DNA of 64,000 bases from Aliirhizobium wenxiniae. GTDB taxonomy: Bacteria; Pseudomonadota; Alphaproteobacteria; Rhizobiales; Rhizobiaceae. A model generated the notes under the pieces. That model was not told the DNA's origin, did no database searches, and saw only the letters and a list, made by a program, of their open reading frames with translations. Made by a program: the position numbers and the translations under genes. How positions within the stretch are numbered: the first letter of the stretch is position 1; the number at the start of each line of letters is the position of its first letter. The DNA is taken from positions 186,001-250,000 of the forward strand of contig NZ_JACHEG010000007.1 of NCBI RefSeq assembly GCF_014201355.1. The letters are read 5' to 3'. Positions 8,512-17,013 of this stretch are shown one piece after another.

Positions 8512-9135
8512 ATGAACCTCCACGACGCGCTGAAAGAATGCAACCTGATCGCCATCCTCCGCGGCATCAAGCCGGAAGAGGTCGAGGCCGTCGGCGAAAC
8601 GCTGATCGAAGCCGGCTGGCGCATTCTGGAAGTGCCGCTCAATTCGCCCGATCCGCTGAAGAGCATCGAGAAATTGCAGAAGCGCTTTGGCGACAAGGCG
8701 CTGATCGGCGCCGGCACCGTGCTGACGCCTGCCCAGGTTGCCGATGTCGCCGCCACCGGCTCGAAGGTCATCATCTCGCCGAACGCCAACCTGTCGGTCA
8801 TCGAGGCGAGCGTCGCCAAGGGCATGGTCAGCCTGCCCGGTGTCGCCACCCCGACGGAAGCCTTTGCCGCGATCGGCGCAGGCGCGACCGGCGTCAAGGC
8901 CTTCCCGGCCGAAGCCATTCCGCCTTATGTCATCAAGGCCTGGAAGGCCGTTCTGCCGAAGGACATTCCGGTTCTGGCCGTCGGCGGCGTGACGCCCGAT
9001 AACATGAAGGCTTTCGTTGATGCAGGTGCCGCCGGTTTCGGCATCGGCGGTTCGCTCTACAAGCCCGGCGACAGCGCTGAGGCGGTCGGCGCGAAGGCAA
9101 AGCAGTTCATCGAGGCCATGCGCGCCATCAGATAG
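8512..9135 (+). CDS. dgoA: 2-dehydro-3-deoxy-6-phosphogalactonate aldolase
   Basis: Cleaves 2-keto-3-deoxy-6-phosphogalactonate to pyruvate and glyceraldehyde-3-phosphate. The 207-residue length is normal for a KDPG/KDPGal class I aldolase. ILRGIKPEE and EVPLNSPDPL mark the N-terminal strands, with the catalytic Glu in the first; the Schiff-base lysine sits in GVKAFPAEA, and phosphate-binding loops are GGVTPDN and GIGGSLYKPG. It is adjacent to dgoK in an operon. It could act on KDPG too, but the dgoK partner and the LNSP loop favour the galacto substrate. Confidence 0.93.
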   Translation: MNLHDALKECNLIAILRGIKPEEVEAVGETLIEAGWRILEVPLNSPDPLKSIEKLQKRFGDKALIGAGTVLTPAQVADVAATGSKVIISPNANLSVIEASVAKGMVSLPGVATPTEAFAAIGAGATGVKAFPAEAIPPYVIKAWKAVLPKDIPVLAVGGVTPDNMKAFVDAGAAGFGIGGSLYKPGDSAEAVGAKAKQFIEAMRAIR

Positions 9136-9165
9136 TCGTTTCACCTCTCGCTTCCTTCTAGCTTC

Positions 9166-9203
9166 CGACGCAATCGGCAGATAATTTGACTGCCGATTCG
9201 TCG
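9166..9203. repeat. Inverted repeat between dgoA and ftsZ2
   Basis: CGACG-C-AATCGGCAG at 9166-9180 pairs with CTGCCGATTCGTCG at 9190-9203, a 14-bp stem with one bulge and a 9-nt AT-rich loop. There is no T-tract, so it is not a classic terminator; it may be a 3' mRNA stabiliser for dgoKA or a leader element of ftsZ2. Confidence 0.6.
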
Positions 9204-9242
9204 TCCCTGAGAGACGACAGGAAGATTTGAAGGAGCCTAAGG

Positions 9243-10232
9243 TTGACGGATATGAAAAGCGGCCTGGTTGAACTGAAACCGCAGATCACCGTCATCGGTG
9301 TCGGTGGTGGCGGTGGCAACGCCATCAACAACATGATCGAAGAGGAACTCCGCGGTGTGGAGTTCGTCGCGGCAAACACCGATGCACAGGTTCTGGCGAC
9401 CTCCAAGGCGTCGCGCCGCATCCAGCTCGGCGCCCAGATCACCGAAGGTCTCGGCGCGGGTTCGCTGCCCGATATCGGCCGCGCTGCAGCTGAAGAATCC
9501 ATCGACGAGATCATGGATCATCTTGCCGGTTCGCATATGTGCTTTGTCACCGCCGGCATGGGCGGCGGTACCGGCACGGGTGCGGCACCTGCGATCGCCC
9601 GCGCCGCGCGCGCCGCCGGCATCCTCACCGTCGCTGTCGTCACGAAACCCTTCACCTTCGAAGGCCAGCGGCGCATGAAGACGGCCGAAGCGGGTATCCT
9701 GGAATTGCGCGATGCGGCCGATACCGTCATCGTCATTCCGAACCAGAACCTCTTCCGCATCGCCGACGCCAAGACCAGCTTTGCCGACGCCTTCATGATC
9801 GCCGACCGCGTGCTTTTTTCCGGTGTCGGCTGCATCACCGACCTGATCGTCAAGGAAGGCCTGATCAACCTCGACTTCGCCGACGTGAAATCGGTCATGC
9901 GCGGCATGGGCCGCGCGATGATGGGCACCGGCGAAGCTTCGGGCGACAATCGTGCGCTGGCAGCGGCGGAACTGGCGATTGCCAATCCGCTTCTCGACGA
10001 CATCTCCATGCGGGGCGCCAAGGGTGTGCTGATCTCGATCTCCGGCGGTTCGGACATGACCCTGTTCGAAGTCGACGAAGCGGCAAGCCGCATCCGCGAC
10101 GAGGTTGAGGCGGATGCCGATATCGTCGTCGGCGCGATCTTCGACCGCAATCTCGACGGAAAATTCCGGGTTTCGGTGGTTGCGACCGGTCTCGACGGCG
10201 ATCGCGGACCAGCACCGCATCCGGCCGGCTGA
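9243..10232 (+). CDS. ftsZ2: FtsZ2-type short tubulin-like GTPase
   Basis: Contains the full FtsZ GTPase core: GVGGGGGNAINNM nucleotide loop, the tubulin signature GGGTGTGAAP, and the T7 synergy loop NLDFADVKSVM. At 329 residues it stops soon after the core, lacking the linker and conserved C-terminal peptide that in normal FtsZ binds FtsA and other partners. The last residues (DGDRGPAPHPAG) are not the usual tail. This matches the rhizobial second FtsZ, considered non-essential. Start: TTG at 9243, with GGAG at about 9231-9234 in good position; the ATG at 9252 is too far from it. It sits outside the dcw cluster, after dgoA, and ends in a strong terminator. Confidence 0.92.
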   Translation: MTDMKSGLVELKPQITVIGVGGGGGNAINNMIEEELRGVEFVAANTDAQVLATSKASRRIQLGAQITEGLGAGSLPDIGRAAAEESIDEIMDHLAGSHMCFVTAGMGGGTGTGAAPAIARAARAAGILTVAVVTKPFTFEGQRRMKTAEAGILELRDAADTVIVIPNQNLFRIADAKTSFADAFMIADRVLFSGVGCITDLIVKEGLINLDFADVKSVMRGMGRAMMGTGEASGDNRALAAAELAIANPLLDDISMRGAKGVLISISGGSDMTLFEVDEAASRIRDEVEADADIVVGAIFDRNLDGKFRVSVVATGLDGDRGPAPHPAG

Positions 10233-10282
10233 AGAAACAGCCTTCGTGACGTCCCCAGACGTCACGCCCGTGTTATTGTCTT

Positions 10283-10320
10283 ACACCGAACAGATCGATC
10301 ATCTGTTCGGTGTTTTGTTT
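10283..10320 (+). terminator. Rho-independent terminator after ftsZ2
   Basis: ACCGAACAGAT pairs perfectly with ATCTGTTCGGT around a 4-nt CGATC-type loop and is followed by TTTTGTTTT, a canonical intrinsic terminator 50 nt after the ftsZ2 stop. Confidence 0.9.
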
Positions 10321-10449
10321 TGCGGCGCTCCGCCCGGTGGCTTCAGCCCGTCGAAGGAGGTCAGTAAATATTAAAATATTCTAATTCTTCCTGTGGCTGA
10401 AGCCAGAAAGACACTTCAACCAAACATGACTGTGAATTACAAAATCTTC

Positions 10450-10471
10450 ATTTGACGCTGCAGCGTCAAAT
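10450..10471. repeat. 22-bp perfect palindrome between convergent genes
   Basis: ATTTGACGCTG followed by its exact reverse complement CAGCGTCAAAT with no spacer. It lies between the ftsZ2 terminator and the 3' end of the dehydrogenase operon. As DNA it looks like a dimeric protein-binding site; as RNA the stem would have almost no loop. No T-tract follows. Confidence 0.7.
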
Positions 10472-10499
10472 ATTCACCGTTTACTCCAGCCGCCATGAT

Positions 10500-10560
10500 G
10501 GCGGTTAGAGGCCCGCACGATGTCATCATGTCATCGTGCGGGCTTCGTCCTCTGACCGCC
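10500..10560 (-). terminator. Long hairpin at the 3' end of the dehydrogenase operon
   Basis: GCCCGCACGATG pairs with CATCGTGCGGGC, extended outside by GGCGGTTAGAG against CTCTGACCGCC, giving a very stable stem about 12 nt after the stop of the minus-strand flavoprotein gene. No clear T-tract, so it may be a transcript-stabilising hairpin rather than a strict intrinsic terminator. Confidence 0.6.
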
Positions 10561-10572
10561 TTCCAGCGCAGG

Positions 10573-12207
10573 TCAGATTTCCTTGATCAGCTGCTCTGCA
10601 ATACGAACGCTGAGTGCCGCACCCGTCAGTGTCGGGTTCATGCAGGATGCGGAAGGCATGACGCTGGTGCCGGCGATGAACATGTTCGGATGGTCATGCG
10701 TGCGGCAATCGCGGTCGACGACCGAATCCGTCGGATCGTCGCCCATGCGCGTCGTGCCCATCACGTGCTGGCGGTTCTGCCATTTGACGTCGGTCGACAG
10801 GACTTCGGCATCCAGCAGTTCGGCGATCTTGTTCAGGTCCTGCAGGCCACGGTCACGGCCGGCATTCCAGTAGTCGGTGACCGAATAATAGAGAACCGGA
10901 ACCGGGATACCGAGCGCATCGAACTTGGTCTTCGAAGGCGTGACGCGGTTTTCCGCCAGCGGCAGCGGTTCGAAATCGATCGCCCAGTTGAGCGAACGGG
11001 CCGAATATTTGCGGATCTGCTCGTCCAGCTTGGAGCCGAGAATGCCCTTCTTGATGAAACCCTCGGTCATCTGCTGGGTCGGCACGGTATTGCGCACCTT
11101 GATCTTGTAGCTCGGATAATCCTTGCGGAATTCGCCGTCACGCTGGTTGAGATAGACTAGAAGTTCCGTCGGGCCTTCACCCGGCCACATGTCTTCCTTG
11201 GTCAGCATGTTCATGCTGATACCGGTATGGTCCATCAGGTTGCGGCCAACCTGGTCGGAGGAGTTGGCGATGCCGTTCGGATACTTTTCCGAGGTGGAGA
11301 TCAGCAGAAGCTTGGCGCTCTCGATGCCGTAGGCAGCAAGCACGAAATACTTTGCGGTCAGGCGATGTTCGGAATTATCGGGCTTCTTGTACCAGATCGC
11401 CACGATCTTGCCGTCGTCGCCGGCTTCGATCCTGTAGACCGGCGAATTGTCGAGCAGCTTGGCGCCATGACGTTCGGCCTCGTCGATATGCATCGAGCCG
11501 TCATATTTGGCGCCGATCGGACAGACCGGATTGCAATTGTTGTTGCCGGCGCAGACCGGGCGGTTGCCATAGGGACGCGAGGCGCGGCCATGCGGTTCGA
11601 GCACCGGATTGAAGCCGCCGACCGAGAGCTTTTCCGCCAGCGTGTCGAACATGTAGCTGGTGTTGAGCTGCTTCATCGGGAAGGGCATCGAGCGCGGCGG
11701 CATCGGTCCGCCACCCTGACCGCTCTCGTCCTGGCCGTCCGTACCGGTGACGCCGAGTTCCAGTTCGGCCTTGTTGTAATACTGCTCCAGATCGTCGTAA
11801 CCGATCGGCCAGTCGCGGCCGCGGCCGTAGAGTGACTGGAGCTTGAAATCGTTCGGGATCATCCGCCACAGAGCCGAACCGAAATGCCAGGTCGTGCCGC
11901 CGACGACGCGCAGATAGGAGGTGTTGTACTTCACCGGCCCTTCATATTGCAGGTAGTCGCCATAGGTGGATGGCGCCCAAGGCATGCTCGGGAAGGGCGA
12001 ACCCGCACCTTGCAGCTTGGCATTGGCAAGCGACAGCTTTACCGGCGCATTACGATAGGTCTCGACGATCTCGCGGCGATTGACGCGCGGACCGGCCTCC
12101 AGAACGATCACCTTCTTGCCGGCCTTGGCGAGATTGGCGGCAACGATGCCGCCCATGACGCCCGAGCCGATAACGATCAGGTCCGCATCATAGGATGTGT
12201 TAGCCAT
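10573..12207 (-). CDS. GMC-family FAD dehydrogenase, large subunit (gluconate/sorbitol dehydrogenase type)
   Basis: A 544-residue flavoprotein with an N-terminal FAD fold (VIGSGVMGGIVAANLAKAGK, then VLEAGPR) and the C-terminal GMC substrate domain, including HVMGTTRMG and the Asn-Pro segment NPTLTGAALS with MFIAGTSVMP. A cluster of cysteines (CAGNNNCNPVCPIG) is typical of the membrane-linked subfamily and may hold an iron-sulfur centre. It has no export signal of its own, so it probably crosses with the Tat-signal small subunit encoded 14 nt upstream. It should oxidise a sugar acid, polyol or keto-sugar and pass electrons to the triheme cytochrome. The substrate cannot be told from sequence; gluconate and 2-ketogluconate are family options. 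Confidence 0.88.
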   Translation of the reverse strand: MANTSYDADLIVIGSGVMGGIVAANLAKAGKKVIVLEAGPRVNRREIVETYRNAPVKLSLANAKLQGAGSPFPSMPWAPSTYGDYLQYEGPVKYNTSYLRVVGGTTWHFGSALWRMIPNDFKLQSLYGRGRDWPIGYDDLEQYYNKAELELGVTGTDGQDESGQGGGPMPPRSMPFPMKQLNTSYMFDTLAEKLSVGGFNPVLEPHGRASRPYGNRPVCAGNNNCNPVCPIGAKYDGSMHIDEAERHGAKLLDNSPVYRIEAGDDGKIVAIWYKKPDNSEHRLTAKYFVLAAYGIESAKLLLISTSEKYPNGIANSSDQVGRNLMDHTGISMNMLTKEDMWPGEGPTELLVYLNQRDGEFRKDYPSYKIKVRNTVPTQQMTEGFIKKGILGSKLDEQIRKYSARSLNWAIDFEPLPLAENRVTPSKTKFDALGIPVPVLYYSVTDYWNAGRDRGLQDLNKIAELLDAEVLSTDVKWQNRQHVMGTTRMGDDPTDSVVDRDCRTHDHPNMFIAGTSVMPSASCMNPTLTGAALSVRIAEQLIKEI

Positions 12208-12221
12208 TGTCTTTGTTCCTG

Positions 12222-12746
12222 TCAGATCTTGCTACCGGGCTTAGGTCCCCAGGCATTCGGGCCGGGACCATAGGACGGGACGGTAAGGAGGCCCTTGGTC
12301 GGGCGGTACATGAGCGAATCCGCGTAGGTGATCAGCTCCGCGTCTTCCGGCTCGCCGACAACACCGAGATACCAGGCGGAAACCACTTTGGTGGCGGTCT
12401 TCATCAGCGCCGGATCGGTACCGGTCAGCGCCAGAAAGCCGTCCATGTTCGGCACGCCGGATTGCTTGATAAGCCCTGAGAGTGCCGCAAGGCTGGCATC
12501 GAGATCGGCATCGCGCTTCTTCAGTGCCGCAAGGAAGCGGGCGCCGAGAACCGGGTCGAGCGTATATCCGGTCAGGAATTCCGACAGCTGGGTGAACGAA
12601 GCGACACTGTCGTCGGCGGCAAAGGCCGAGACCGGGCCGGCGAAGCTGGCGGCAAGGGCCAGACCGCCGAGGGCGGCTGTGCCCCGCAGCAGGCTGCGAC
12701 GGGAAAGAGCTTGGCCGAGAACGGCCGGGGAAGAAGGATCAAAAGG
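12222..12746 (-). CDS. Dehydrogenase small subunit with Tat signal (gluconate 2-dehydrogenase subunit 3 / sorbitol dehydrogenase small-subunit family)
   Basis: About 174 residues. The N-terminus has a twin-arginine motif SRRSLLRG followed by a hydrophobic stretch and an A-x-A type cleavage site near SAFAADD. The start MPFDPSS at 12746 has GGAG at a good distance; an upstream ATG at 12773 is also in frame. Small subunits of this family fold with and export the flavoprotein. The gene lies between the cytochrome and the flavoprotein genes, which fits a three-component periplasmic enzyme. Confidence 0.85.
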   Translation of the reverse strand, partial: PFDPSSPAVLGQALSRRSLLRGTAALGGLALAASFAGPVSAFAADDSVASFTQLSEFLTGYTLDPVLGARFLAALKKRDADLDASLAALSGLIKQSGVPNMDGFLALTGTDPALMKTATKVVSAWYLGVVGEPEDAELITYADSLMYRPTKGLLTVPSYGPGPNAWGPKPGSKI

Positions 12747-12800
12747 CATCAGGATCTCCGGTGGAGCGTTCAATGCTGAAAGATGAAAGCGATACGAGGC

Positions 12801-14267
12801 TCAGCCGAGCGCCGGGCGCGAACGACGGCGGCGCGACAACAGCCAGACGATTACGGCAAGCACGATGACGGCGGCGGCGATTGCAGCAGGTGCCGCCAGC
12901 GGCGCCAGTTTGACGATCAGAGGCTTCTCGCCACCATCGCGGATGCGTGCCACATCGGCGACTGTGACCTTGACCGACGGGTTGCCGTAATTTGTCAGAA
13001 CATAGTTGCTGACATCGGCAATATCCTTGTCGGACAAGCGATCCGTGTAGGACGCGTCGGCGCCGAAGGCCGGCATGAAGGCGACGTGATCGCCAACCTT
13101 ACGGTGCAAGCCGTAGAGGATGGTCGAGACGAGATTGTCGGGACGGTCCTCGCCGGTCGCGGTGTTGTGGAACAGCGACGGATAATGATCGTTGCCCTGC
13201 CCTTCAACCTGGTGGCAGGCGGCACAGCTGCCGCTGAAGATGTGATATCCGTTTTCTTCCGGCGACTGGCCGGGAAGGCCGCGCAGCGAAGCTTCGACGA
13301 CGGCCGAAGCCTTGCCGAGATCGGCACGCGAGGTCTTCTCAGCCGACCCGATCGCCGGAACGTCCTTGAGATAGGTGACGATCGCCTTAAGGTCGTTGTC
13401 GGAAAGATGCTGCAGGCTGTTTTCGACGGCTTCCGCCATCGGGCCGGCGGCCTGCGCCTTGCCGGGGACATTGCCGGTCTTGAAATACTGGATCAGCTGA
13501 TCGTCGGACCAGCCGCCGATACCGGCATGTTTGTCTGAGGTGATGTTGGGCGCATACCACGAACCGACCGAACCACCGGCAAGCGCCTGGCTTGCATCTT
13601 CGGCCATGAAGGCGTTGCGCGGCGTATGGCAAGTGGCGCAATGTTCCAGCGCGTCAGCGAGATAAGCGCCGCGGTTCCATTCGGCGGACTTGGCCGGATT
13701 GGGCTGGAAGCGCGTCTTGTCGAGGAAGAGCAGGTTCCAGACCGCCATGGAGGTGCGGATCGAGAAGGGGAAAGGCAGCTCGGTCTTCTGCGGCTTGTGA
13801 TCGTCCGGCTTCACTTCGTTCATGAAGTAAGCGTAAAGCGCCTTCATGTCGTCATCGGTGATCTTGGCATAGGCAGTGTAAGGCATTGCCGGATAGAGAT
13901 GGCTGCCATCCTTGGCGACCCCTTCACGCACCGCGCGCGAAAAATCCTCTTCGCTGTAATTGCCGATCCCGTCCTGCTTCGACGGCGTGATATTGGTCGA
14001 GAAGATCTTGCCGAGCGGCGTGTCGATACCGTAGCCGCCGGCAAAGGGCGTGCCGCCATGCGGCGCGGTATGACAGGCGGCACAGTCGGCTGCCGTCGCA
14101 AGATAACGACCGCGCGCCACGAGATCGGACGCATCGTCTGCGAAGCTCGCGCCGGCCGATGCGACCAGCGCGGAAAGACAGAGAATGGCGGGGCGGAGCG
14201 AGGCGGAAATCGGCGCAAACAAAGTGCTGCCGAAAGACGTACCGGGCGAGACAGGAGGCTTAGGCAT
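12801..14267 (-). CDS. Triheme cytochrome c subunit of the membrane-linked dehydrogenase
   Basis: Three CxxCH heme sites (CAACH, CATCH, CAACH) spaced over three cytochrome c domains, an N-terminal signal segment (PAILCLSALVASAGASFA) and a single C-terminal transmembrane helix before RRRRSRP. This is the architecture of the cytochrome subunit of gluconate/alcohol/sorbitol dehydrogenases, which anchors the enzyme and hands electrons to ubiquinone. The start MPKPPVSP at 14267 has GGGGA upstream; longer starts at 14285 and 14327 lack a ribosome site. First gene of a three-gene operon, about 290 bp from a divergent LysR gene. Confidence 0.9.
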   Translation of the reverse strand: MPKPPVSPGTSFGSTLFAPISASLRPAILCLSALVASAGASFADDASDLVARGRYLATAADCAACHTAPHGGTPFAGGYGIDTPLGKIFSTNITPSKQDGIGNYSEEDFSRAVREGVAKDGSHLYPAMPYTAYAKITDDDMKALYAYFMNEVKPDDHKPQKTELPFPFSIRTSMAVWNLLFLDKTRFQPNPAKSAEWNRGAYLADALEHCATCHTPRNAFMAEDASQALAGGSVGSWYAPNITSDKHAGIGGWSDDQLIQYFKTGNVPGKAQAAGPMAEAVENSLQHLSDNDLKAIVTYLKDVPAIGSAEKTSRADLGKASAVVEASLRGLPGQSPEENGYHIFSGSCAACHQVEGQGNDHYPSLFHNTATGEDRPDNLVSTILYGLHRKVGDHVAFMPAFGADASYTDRLSDKDIADVSNYVLTNYGNPSVKVTVADVARIRDGGEKPLIVKLAPLAAPAAIAAAVIVLAVIVWLLSRRRRSRPALG

Positions 14268-14512
14268 ATATCCCCGTGCTTTCATCAAGCATGAACAATC
14301 GATATCGGTTCCAGACATGCCTCCCACACGCAGGGCCGATTTTCATCGCCGCAAACCGGGGTGGCACATCGAGAAAATGCCACTCGTATTGAAGCAATTC
14401 TTGAACAAAAAAGCTTGATTAACGGGTTCAGGATTAAACCTGAGGCGTGTCGATGTGTCGCGGTGCGACTTGATCTGTGTCATAGCGCCGCAAAAGATGG
14501 CTTGTGTAGTCA

Positions 14513-14527
14513 GTTTGTCGTACAAAC
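14513..14527. promoter_or_regulatory. Candidate LysR operator in the divergent promoter
   Basis: GTTTGT-CGT-ACAAAC, a 6+6 inverted repeat, lies 31 bp before the LysR start and about 245 bp from the dehydrogenase operon start. The position suits an autoregulatory LysR site, but this is inference from symmetry only. Confidence 0.4.
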
Positions 14528-14557
14528 AGCCTTCACCAAATGTGAAAGCTCCGTGTC

Positions 14558-15487
14558 ATGAAATTCGACCTTACAGATCTCAGGATATTTCTCTCGGCCG
14601 TCGAGGGCGGAAGCCTTACCGCAGCGGCCCAGCAGAACAATGTCGTGGTGGCTGCGGTCAGCGCGCGGTTGCGCAAGATGGAGGAGTCTTTCGGGCTTCC
14701 GCTCGTGGAGCGGACCGGACGAGGCATCAAGCCGACCCTGGCCGGCGACATTCTGGTCGGCCATGCGCGCAAGGTACTTGATGATACGAGAAAGCTCGAA
14801 GTGGAACTCGATGCCTTTTCGGAAGGGCGTGGCGGCACGATCCGCCTTCTGTCGAACACCAACATGCTTTCCGAGCATATGCCTCAACTGCTGGGATCAT
14901 TCCTGCGGCAGAACCCGGACATATTCGTCACCGTCACGGACAAGCCCAGTCTCGAAGTGGTCAACCTGCTGAGAAACGGTGAGGCCGATATCGGCATTGT
15001 CGCATCATCGGCCGACATGACCGGTCTCGAGCGCTGGCGCTTCGTGCCGGACAGGCTGGTGCTGATCGTTCCTCACGACTGGGCTCTGGAAGGACCGGTT
15101 GCCTATGCGCGAATTCTGGATCATCCGCTGATCGCGTTGAGCACGACGGTCGCCCTGTCGCAATTCCTGCGGCGGCTGGCCACCGAGCTTGGCAGACGAG
15201 CGAATATCCGCATCCGGGTCGAGAACTTCGAGTCCCTTTGCCGAATCGTAGAATGCGGTGCAGGCCTTGGAATCGTGCCGGAAAGTGCTGCCCGGCGGTA
15301 TGGCCGTGACATGGGTTTTCGGACGCTTGAGATTGCCGACGGCTGGGCGGAACGCGAACTGTATGTCTGCGTGAGAAATCAGCAACAGCTTCCCCTCTAC
15401 GCGCAGAAACTGCTGCTGCATTTTCAGACCTATGCCGAGGAAGCGAAAAATGCGGCTTTTTGCGAGGACGTAATCATTAAAGTTTGA
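14558..15487 (+). CDS. LysR-family transcriptional regulator
   Basis: 309 residues with an N-terminal winged HTH (DLRIFLSAVEGGSLTAAA ... VSARLRKMEESFG) and a LysR substrate-binding domain. The HTH segment reads AAQQNNVVVAAVSARLRK, slightly off the usual LNISQPAVS. It is divergent from the cytochrome/dehydrogenase operon, which makes it the obvious candidate regulator of that operon, presumably responding to a substrate or product. The C-terminal tail after HFQTYAEEA is not conserved-looking. Confidence 0.88.
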   Translation: MKFDLTDLRIFLSAVEGGSLTAAAQQNNVVVAAVSARLRKMEESFGLPLVERTGRGIKPTLAGDILVGHARKVLDDTRKLEVELDAFSEGRGGTIRLLSNTNMLSEHMPQLLGSFLRQNPDIFVTVTDKPSLEVVNLLRNGEADIGIVASSADMTGLERWRFVPDRLVLIVPHDWALEGPVAYARILDHPLIALSTTVALSQFLRRLATELGRRANIRIRVENFESLCRIVECGAGLGIVPESAARRYGRDMGFRTLEIADGWAERELYVCVRNQQQLPLYAQKLLLHFQTYAEEAKNAAFCEDVIIKV

Positions 15488-15611
15488 AACATTGTCGCAG
15501 ATTTGACCATCGTCAGTTTCGATCAAAATCCGGAATGACAGTAGTTCATTTCGATGCAAGAAACCCAATCGGGGAATAGGGAGGGTATTTCTTACGGCGA
15601 AAGTTTAATTC

Positions 15612-16847
15612 ATGGATGTTTCAGAGTTTCACGATCATTCGCAATTATATCGCGAAATAGAAATCCCGTTCGATTTCACCGAGATCTTCTTCTCCAGGAC
15701 GGATACGCGGGGAAAAATCCAGTCCGGCAACGAGGTGTTCCAGCGCATAAGCGGCTATTCCTGGAGCGAGCTTGCGGGAAAACCCCATAACATCATTCGC
15801 CATGAAGGCGTGCCGCGTGCGGTATTCTGGTTGCTGTGGGACCGTCTGAGACAAGGTCTCCAAACCGGCGCCTATGTAAAGAACAAGAGCAAGGAGGGCC
15901 GGTTCTATTGGGTTTATGCCATCATAACTCCGTGCGAAGGCGGTTATCTCTCTGTTCGCATCAAGCCGAGCAGTCCGATATTCGGTATCGTGCAGGCGGA
16001 ATATGCCGCCCTTGCCCGGATGGAGATTGAAGAGAAACTGTCACCGGCGGAAAGCGCAACGCGACTGATGACGCGCCTTTCGGCTCTCGGTTTCGAAACT
16101 TACGATGCCTTCATGGCAACAAGCCTTTCTGCCGAATTCTCGCTGCGTGACGAGAACCTGCAGAAACAGTCGAGGCAGACACTTGCGCTCTATGGACGAT
16201 TGATGCCCTCTGCCTCGCGGCTTCTGACCGCGGCGCGGCAGATCTCTGAAGGGTATCTCACCTACCGGTTCGTGCCGCTCAACCTGCTGGTTCATGCAGG
16301 CCAGATCGGGGAAGCGGGTGCGGCGATCGCAACCATCTCGACGAATTACAACACGCTGTCGGAGGAAATAGAGCGAGGGCTGGACGGCTTTCTGCATGCC
16401 GCCCGAACGGTCTCCCACACCATCAATGTCGGGGCGTTTTTACTCGCAACCTCCTACGTACAGCAGGAAATCGCCTGCAGTTTCAGCGCGGAAATCCCCA
16501 TCGAGGGAGTAGACCATGCGACCGAGACGAATTTTCTGGACCAGCAGAAATCGACCTACCAGGCGGAAGCACTAAAGAGCCTGACCGGCATCGAGGACGA
16601 GTTGAAGATCTTCTTCCAGATGGTCTCCGAGATGAAGCGGCTGGCCTCCGGGCTTGCGGCAATCCGTATCATGGGCAAGGTGGAATCCGGGCGGCTGAGC
16701 GTTGCCGTCGTCAACGATCTGATCATGGATCTGGAAGCATTTCAGGATATCGTCCAGCGCGGGCTTTCGGATATATTGCAGGCCAATGATGCGCTCAGGA
16801 TGGATACGTCGCGGCTGCTTGAGGCCTATGCCGCCGAAGACGCCTGA
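15612..16847 (+). CDS. Aer-type PAS domain protein lacking a visible MCP signalling domain
   Basis: Residues about 15-120 form a PAS domain of the aerotaxis-receptor kind: FFSRTDTRGKIQSGNEVF, ISGYSWSELAGKPHNIIRHE, then VKNKSKEGRFYWVYAIITP. In Aer proteins this fold binds FAD and reads redox state. The remaining 290 residues are mostly helical, soluble, with no transmembrane segment, no HAMP and no MCP hairpin tip that I can see, so the output is unknown. It is a single gene followed by a terminator. A role in energy or redox sensing is an inference from the PAS domain alone. Confidence 0.78.
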   Translation: MDVSEFHDHSQLYREIEIPFDFTEIFFSRTDTRGKIQSGNEVFQRISGYSWSELAGKPHNIIRHEGVPRAVFWLLWDRLRQGLQTGAYVKNKSKEGRFYWVYAIITPCEGGYLSVRIKPSSPIFGIVQAEYAALARMEIEEKLSPAESATRLMTRLSALGFETYDAFMATSLSAEFSLRDENLQKQSRQTLALYGRLMPSASRLLTAARQISEGYLTYRFVPLNLLVHAGQIGEAGAAIATISTNYNTLSEEIERGLDGFLHAARTVSHTINVGAFLLATSYVQQEIACSFSAEIPIEGVDHATETNFLDQQKSTYQAEALKSLTGIEDELKIFFQMVSEMKRLASGLAAIRIMGKVESGRLSVAVVNDLIMDLEAFQDIVQRGLSDILQANDALRMDTSRLLEAYAAEDA

Positions 16848-16911
16848 CATCGGGCGCAGCTGAAAAATACCGAAACAAACCCGAAATCCGGCTGCGATAA
16901 AGTCGGGCGAT

Positions 16912-16944
16912 AAGGCTCCATCGTTTCAGCGATCGGAGCCTTTT
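16912..16944 (+). terminator. Rho-independent terminator after the PAS gene
   Basis: AAGGCTCC pairs with GGAGCCTT across a small internal TCG/CGA stem and ends in TTTT, about 65 nt past the PAS protein stop. Confidence 0.85.
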
Positions 16945-17013
16945 CCCTCTCCGGAAACGAGAAGGCCGTGTGAGCGGCCAAATCCGCGAAACCTCGATAC
17001 GAGAGGACAGACA

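Noticed and set aside
10508..10545. CRISPR-like or IS-end repeat
   Set aside because: Single hairpin only, no direct repeats, no transposase.
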